Under the pieces are notes generated by a model. It was not told the origin of the DNA. It saw only the letters and a list, made by a program, of their open reading frames with translations, and made no database searches. From Aquifex sp. (GTDB taxonomy: Bacteria > Aquificota > Aquificia > Aquificales > Aquificaceae), in NCBI GenBank assembly GCA_015487405.1, contig WFPV01000033.1:1-8517 (forward strand): a DNA stretch of 8,517 bases, in the 5' to 3' direction. Shown piece by piece: positions 5,644 through 8,517 of this stretch. The translations under genes were made by a program, and so were the position numbers. Position 1 is the stretch's first letter. Every line of letters starts with the position of its first letter.

Positions 5644-6666
5644 CTAAACGCTCTTAGATAACTCCACATACCTCTCAAGAACCTTGAGAGCCCTACCGCT
5701 GTCTATGGACTCCTTAGCTATCTCTAAAGCCTCCTTGAAATCCTTAGCTCTGCCCGCAACCATAATACCGAATATAGCGTTCAGAAGCACTATATCCCTG
5801 TGAGGTCCCTCATCTCCCCTCAGGACCGACAAAGCCACCTCCACGCTTTGGGAAGGAGAGGAAACCTTTACGCTTTCTAAGGGCTTCCTCTCTATTCCTA
5901 CGTCTTCGGGAGAAAAGCTAAACTCCCTTATTCCCTCCTGACTTACCTCGGCTACGAGGGTCTCACTCTCAAGGCTGACCTCGTCCAGTCCTCCTTTTCC
6001 GTGAACCACGTAGGCTTTCTCGGTGCCCAGGTTCTTCAGAACCTGTGCGATTTTGGGAACGTAGCTCTCCGAGAAGACTCCCACCACCTGCCTCTTTACT
6101 CCCGCGGGATTCGTGAGGGGTCCGACGAGGTTAAAGATAGAACGCACTCCCACCTCTCTACGGGGTTTAACTACTCTCTTCATCGCCGGGTGGTAGAGGG
6201 GAGCGAATATAAAGCCGAATCCCACCTCCTCTATGAGCTTTGCAACCTGTTCGGGGGAGAGCTCTATCTTGGCTCCGAGGGCTTCTAAGAAGTCCGCACT
6301 TCCGCTTTTTGAGGAAACGGAGCGATTTCCGTGCTTTGCGACCTTTATCCCCGCTCCCGCAAGGACGAAACCTACAACGGTGGAGATGTTAAAGGTTCCG
6401 CTCCTGTCCCCTCCCGTTCCCGCGGTATCTACGAGGTTCTCTTTATCCTTAACCGGGACGGGAACTACCTTTTCCCTGAAGAACCTCACCGCTCCCGTTA
6501 TCTCCTCCGGGGTCTCCCCCTTCATCTTCGTTCCCATGATGAAGGCACCTATCTGGGCGTCGGTAGCCTCTCCTTCCGTGAATTCCTTTAAGAGTTCGTA
6601 TACCTCGCCTTCGGCGAGGTCTTTAAAATCAGAGAGTTTATTCAAGAGCTCTTTTACCTTTTCCAT
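5644..6666 (-). CDS. trpD: Anthranilate phosphoribosyltransferase
   Basis: TrpD catalyses the second step of tryptophan synthesis in the cytosol, joining anthranilate and PRPP to give phosphoribosyl-anthranilate and pyrophosphate. From the ATG at 6666 the protein has 340 residues, the usual length, and opens with MEKVKELLNKL, the normal first helix; an in-frame start at 6723 would add 19 atypical residues and run into the divergent gene, so I reject it. Motifs in this numbering are DTAGTGGDRSGTFNIST (80-96, PRPP-binding glycine loop), KHGNRSVSSKSGSADFLEALG in part (111-131), PLYHPAMKRVVKPRREVGVR (156-175, anthranilate-binding region), FNLVGPLTNPA (178-188) and GLDEVS (226-231, metal-binding acidic pair). 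It is the first gene of a six-gene minus-strand run containing no other trp gene, so the pathway genes are scattered, as is known for Aquifex. No attenuator-like leader fits in the short upstream gap. Confidence 0.97.
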   Translation of the reverse strand: MEKVKELLNKLSDFKDLAEGEVYELLKEFTEGEATDAQIGAFIMGTKMKGETPEEITGAVRFFREKVVPVPVKDKENLVDTAGTGGDRSGTFNISTVVGFVLAGAGIKVAKHGNRSVSSKSGSADFLEALGAKIELSPEQVAKLIEEVGFGFIFAPLYHPAMKRVVKPRREVGVRSIFNLVGPLTNPAGVKRQVVGVFSESYVPKIAQVLKNLGTEKAYVVHGKGGLDEVSLESETLVAEVSQEGIREFSFSPEDVGIERKPLESVKVSSPSQSVEVALSVLRGDEGPHRDIVLLNAIFGIMVAGRAKDFKEALEIAKESIDSGRALKVLERYVELSKSV

Positions 6667-6704
6667 AATATCAAGTTTAATGGTTTTGACATATATTTTT
6701 GAGA
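6667..6704. promoter_or_regulatory. Short divergent promoter region between trpD and the decarboxylase gene
   Basis: Only 38 AT-rich bases separate the two chosen start codons, so the promoters of both directions must overlap here or extend into the opposite gene. On the plus strand TTGACA at 6686-6691 looks like a -35 box but is too near the start codon to serve the decarboxylase with normal spacing; TATATT at 6692-6697 could be a -10 that gives a leaderless or nearly leaderless message. On the minus strand the same AT block reads TATATG (6695-6690) and could be a -10 for trpD. The boxes are by eye only and weak. Confidence 0.35.
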
Positions 6705-7880
6705 ATGGTAAAAAATACCGCAAACCTCGGAGAGCTTCGTTTCAATTTTGCGAAGAAATACTTCAAGGAGTTCATAGAAGAAAGAAGGGGAAGAATTGAG
6801 AAATTTTTACAACCGGAGGAAACTCCTGTTCTCCTTATGGACTTGGAAGGGGTTAAGAAGAAATACCTTCAAGTGAAGTATAACTTTCCCGAGTTTAACG
6901 TTTATTACGCTGTTAAGGCAAATGACGATGAAGGAGTGATTAAGGCTCTCGCGGAGGTGGGCTCTGGTTTTGAGATTGCTTCAACGGAGGAGTTAAAGAA
7001 GGTTCTTTCTGCGGGAGCGAGAGTGGAGAGAATCATCTCAAGCAATCCCGTTAAACCTCCGGAGTTTATAGATTTTGCCTACTCCGTGGGTGTAAGAACC
7101 TTTGCAATAGATAGCTTCGCTGAGGTGGATAAAATCGCGAGGATAGCTCCCCGCTCAAAGGTTTACGTGAGGCTTGCGGTTCCAAACGAGGGGAGTGACT
7201 GGCCCCTCTCAAGGAAGTTCGGAGTTAGCGTAGATAAGGCTCTGGAAATATTGGAATACGCCAGTAGTAGAGGGCTCGTCACCTACGGAATAACCTTTCA
7301 CGTAGGCTCCCAGTGTAACAATCTCAGAAACTGGTTCATCGCTATAAAGCTTTCCGCGGAGCTCTGGGAAAGGGCGAGGGCAAAGGGCTTAAAACTCCAG
7401 ATGCTAAACATAGGTGGAGGAATCCCAGTAAAGTATAACTACGAATCTCTAAGGGTTGAGGACATAGCCTACTACGTGAAAGGACTCCTAAGGAAATACT
7501 TTCCTGTTCAGCCCTACGAGCTCCAGATTGAGCCCGGTAGGGGAATAGTGGGAGACCAGGGGCTTATGGTTACACGGGTAATAGGGAAAGCGGAGAGGGG
7601 AGGAGAGAACTGGCTATACATTGACACGGGAGTTTTCAACGGACTTGCGGAAGCACTCGGGGGGATACGTTATCCCTTTTACTTGGAGCGGGAGGGAGAG
7701 CTCAAAGAATGGATTATAGGAGGAGTCTCGTGCGACAGCATGGATGTTGTAGCGAAAGGTGTCTTCCTTCCTGAGCCTGAAGTTGGGGATTATCTCTACA
7801 TACTCTCCGCAGGAGCTTATACAACGGTTTACGCTTCCAACTTCAACGGATTTCCAAAACCGAAGGTAATAAACTTTTAA
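6705..7880 (+). CDS. Ornithine/lysine-type PLP-dependent decarboxylase (fold type III)
   Basis: The enzyme probably decarboxylates ornithine and/or lysine to putrescine or cadaverine, feeding polyamine synthesis in the cytosol. From the ATG at 6705 it has 391 residues; a TTG two codons earlier is possible but has no better ribosome site. Family motifs in this numbering are VYYAVKAND (66-74, PLP-lysine Lys71), FHVGSQC (198-204), NIGGGIP (235-241, phosphate loop), EPGRG (276-280), VSCDSMD (341-347, catalytic Cys343 and Asp344) and AGAYTTVYASNFNGFP (369-384). This ending and the DTGVFNGLAEAL stretch (307-318) resemble bacterial bifunctional lysine/ornithine decarboxylases more than eukaryotic ODC. 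Where eukaryotic ODC has its substrate Asp in NDGVYGSF, this protein has DTGVFNGL, so substrate choice is uncertain. It diverges from trpD and lies 3 bp before the gspC-like gene. Confidence 0.9.
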   Translation: MVKNTANLGELRFNFAKKYFKEFIEERRGRIEKFLQPEETPVLLMDLEGVKKKYLQVKYNFPEFNVYYAVKANDDEGVIKALAEVGSGFEIASTEELKKVLSAGARVERIISSNPVKPPEFIDFAYSVGVRTFAIDSFAEVDKIARIAPRSKVYVRLAVPNEGSDWPLSRKFGVSVDKALEILEYASSRGLVTYGITFHVGSQCNNLRNWFIAIKLSAELWERARAKGLKLQMLNIGGGIPVKYNYESLRVEDIAYYVKGLLRKYFPVQPYELQIEPGRGIVGDQGLMVTRVIGKAERGGENWLYIDTGVFNGLAEALGGIRYPFYLEREGELKEWIIGGVSCDSMDVVAKGVFLPEPEVGDYLYILSAGAYTTVYASNFNGFPKPKVINF

Positions 7881-7883
7881 TAA

Positions 7884-8517
7884 ATGATTCTCATATACTC
7901 CTTCGGAGTGGCTTTTATCCTTTCCGCTTTAGTAAGTTTTATTGTGCTATTCTTTGTAGTTAAGTCTTCCCTGAATGTAGAGTTCGTCCCGAGGGTGGAG
8001 AAGGAAAAGGAGCGGATAAACGTAGCGGAAGTTGAAAATCTTATAAGAAGGTTTTTTGAAGGTGAGGAAATAGAGCAAAAACAAGCTGTTGAAGTGGATA
8101 AAACGAGAACTCTTCCACCGCCTACAGACTTAAAATTAAAAGGAATAATAATATCTGACACTCTAAAGGGTGCGATATTTGAAAATGGAAAGGAAAGGTT
8201 CATTGAAGAAGGTAAGGAGATAAAGGACTACACACTTAAAAGAGTTCTCCCGGAGGGAGTTCTCCTTTCCGCGGAAGGGAAGGAATACTTCTTGGAGTTT
8301 AAACCAAAAAAGTCCAAAGGAGTGATAACAAATCGTGGAGTAAGCACTTTTAGAAACTTTGGCTCTAAGGAGGTGGTCATAAGCAGGAGGGAAGTGGAGG
8401 CGATAACAAAGGACCCCGCAAAGATGTTCACCCAGATAAGGCTCGTTCCTTACGTAAAGGGAGGAAAAACGGAAGGATTTATCTTTGAGTGGGTAAAGCC
8501 TGGAAGTATCTTTTACA
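7884..8517 (+). CDS. gspC: Type II secretion GspC-like inner-membrane protein, 3' end outside window
   Basis: The frame stays open from the ATG at 7884 to the window end (211 residues visible). One hydrophobic helix (about 5-27) after a very short N-terminus gives a single-pass inner-membrane anchor with the rest in the periplasm. A charged linker (35-80) ends in a Pro patch. Residues 82-140 match the GspC homology region: LKLKGIIISDTLKGAIFENG, then VLLSAEGKEYFLEF; in known systems this part contacts the N-terminal domain of the secretin GspD. From about 166 the pattern ISRREVEAITKDP, FTQIRLVPYVKGGKTEGF and WVKPGSIFY matches the beginning of the GspC PDZ domain, which the window cuts. It follows the decarboxylase by 3 bp, so they are probably cotranscribed; no Shine-Dalgarno is visible. 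Other Gsp genes are not in view, so a PilP/GspC-type relative of another system remains possible. Confidence 0.85.
   Translation, partial: MILIYSFGVAFILSALVSFIVLFFVVKSSLNVEFVPRVEKEKERINVAEVENLIRRFFEGEEIEQKQAVEVDKTRTLPPPTDLKLKGIIISDTLKGAIFENGKERFIEEGKEIKDYTLKRVLPEGVLLSAEGKEYFLEFKPKKSKGVITNRGVSTFRNFGSKEVVISRREVEAITKDPAKMFTQIRLVPYVKGGKTEGFIFEWVKPGSIFY

Larger units (their letters stand above)
806..6666 (-). other. Probable six-gene operon
   Basis: Six minus-strand genes run without a visible internal terminator: trpD, coiled-coil membrane protein, eRF1-like, NYN nuclease, rdgB, gamma-like protein. Spacings are 2 bp, 28 bp, then 4 bp, 4 bp and 20 bp overlaps. The spacing is seen directly; cotranscription is inferred. 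The 28 bp gap with its strong Shine-Dalgarno is the only plausible place for a separate internal start of transcription. Functions are mixed (amino acid synthesis, putative ribosome and RNA handling, nucleotide cleaning), which fits the loosely organised operons known in Aquifex, so cotranscription alone does not prove joint function. Confidence 0.7.

Noticed and set aside
6667..6723. Longer trpD start at 6723
   Set aside because: It adds 19 residues not typical of TrpD and overlaps the divergent decarboxylase gene; ATG at 6666 gives the normal N-terminal helix and length.
6233..6799. Plus-strand open frame of 188 codons across the trpD start
   Set aside because: Antisense to trpD, with low-complexity Ser/Pro composition, and it runs into the decarboxylase gene in another frame.
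7877..8431. Two minus-strand open frames of 108 and 67 codons
   Set aside because: Both are antisense to the gspC-like gene, which is well supported by its TM anchor, homology region and PDZ beginning.
1..8517. Scan for tRNA, rRNA, CRISPR arrays, transposases, phage genes or attachment sites
   Set aside because: Nearly every base is in a supported coding gene, and no repeat-spacer pattern, tRNA-like fold region or integrase/transposase motif was seen.

Overview
The window reads as a gene-dense, coding-only stretch of chromosome from a thermophilic bacterium. The proteins are very rich in Lys and Glu, genes overlap or abut, GTG starts are common, and the operon mixes unrelated functions. This suits the Aquificaceae (Aquifex-like), but that placement is inferred from style and gene content, not from a marker gene. 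I see no rRNA, tRNA, CRISPR array, insertion sequence or phage gene, and no gap above about 40 bases.

Layout. Positions 1-831 (+) hold the end of a KaiC/RecA-type ATPase whose start lies outside the window. It converges on, and overlaps by 26 bp, a six-gene run on the minus strand. In transcription order this run is: trpD (6666-5644); a four-helix membrane protein with a long coiled coil and a RelE/HigB-like C-terminal domain (5641-4442); an eRF1/Vms1-type (baeRF) release-factor-like protein (4413-3190); an NYN/LabA-type PIN-like nuclease (3193-2576); rdgB, the XTP/dITP pyrophosphatase (2579-1968); and a divergent F1-ATPase gamma-subunit homologue (1987-806). Spacings are 2 bp, 28 bp, two ATGA overlaps of 4 bp, and a 20 bp overlap, so the run is probably one transcript with coupled translation. 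Divergent from trpD, across about 38 bp, lies a plus-strand pair: an ornithine/lysine-type PLP decarboxylase (6705-7880), then, 3 bp later, a gspC-like type II secretion gene cut off by the window end.

Most notable. The last gene of the minus-strand run is a gamma-subunit paralogue standing apart from any other ATP synthase gene in the window. It has a degraded core motif and an extra C-terminal segment of about 80 residues that looks like the C-terminal domain of the delta/OSCP stator subunit. A gamma-delta fusion would join a rotor part to a stator part, which is hard to reconcile with ordinary rotary catalysis. The second notable feature is the tight coupling of an eRF1-like protein without a GGQ motif to an NYN nuclease, downstream of a membrane coiled-coil protein with a RelE-like end. 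Together these suggest a translation-quality-control or RNA-cleavage module. Both ideas are inference from sequence patterns; no alignment or structure prediction was run.
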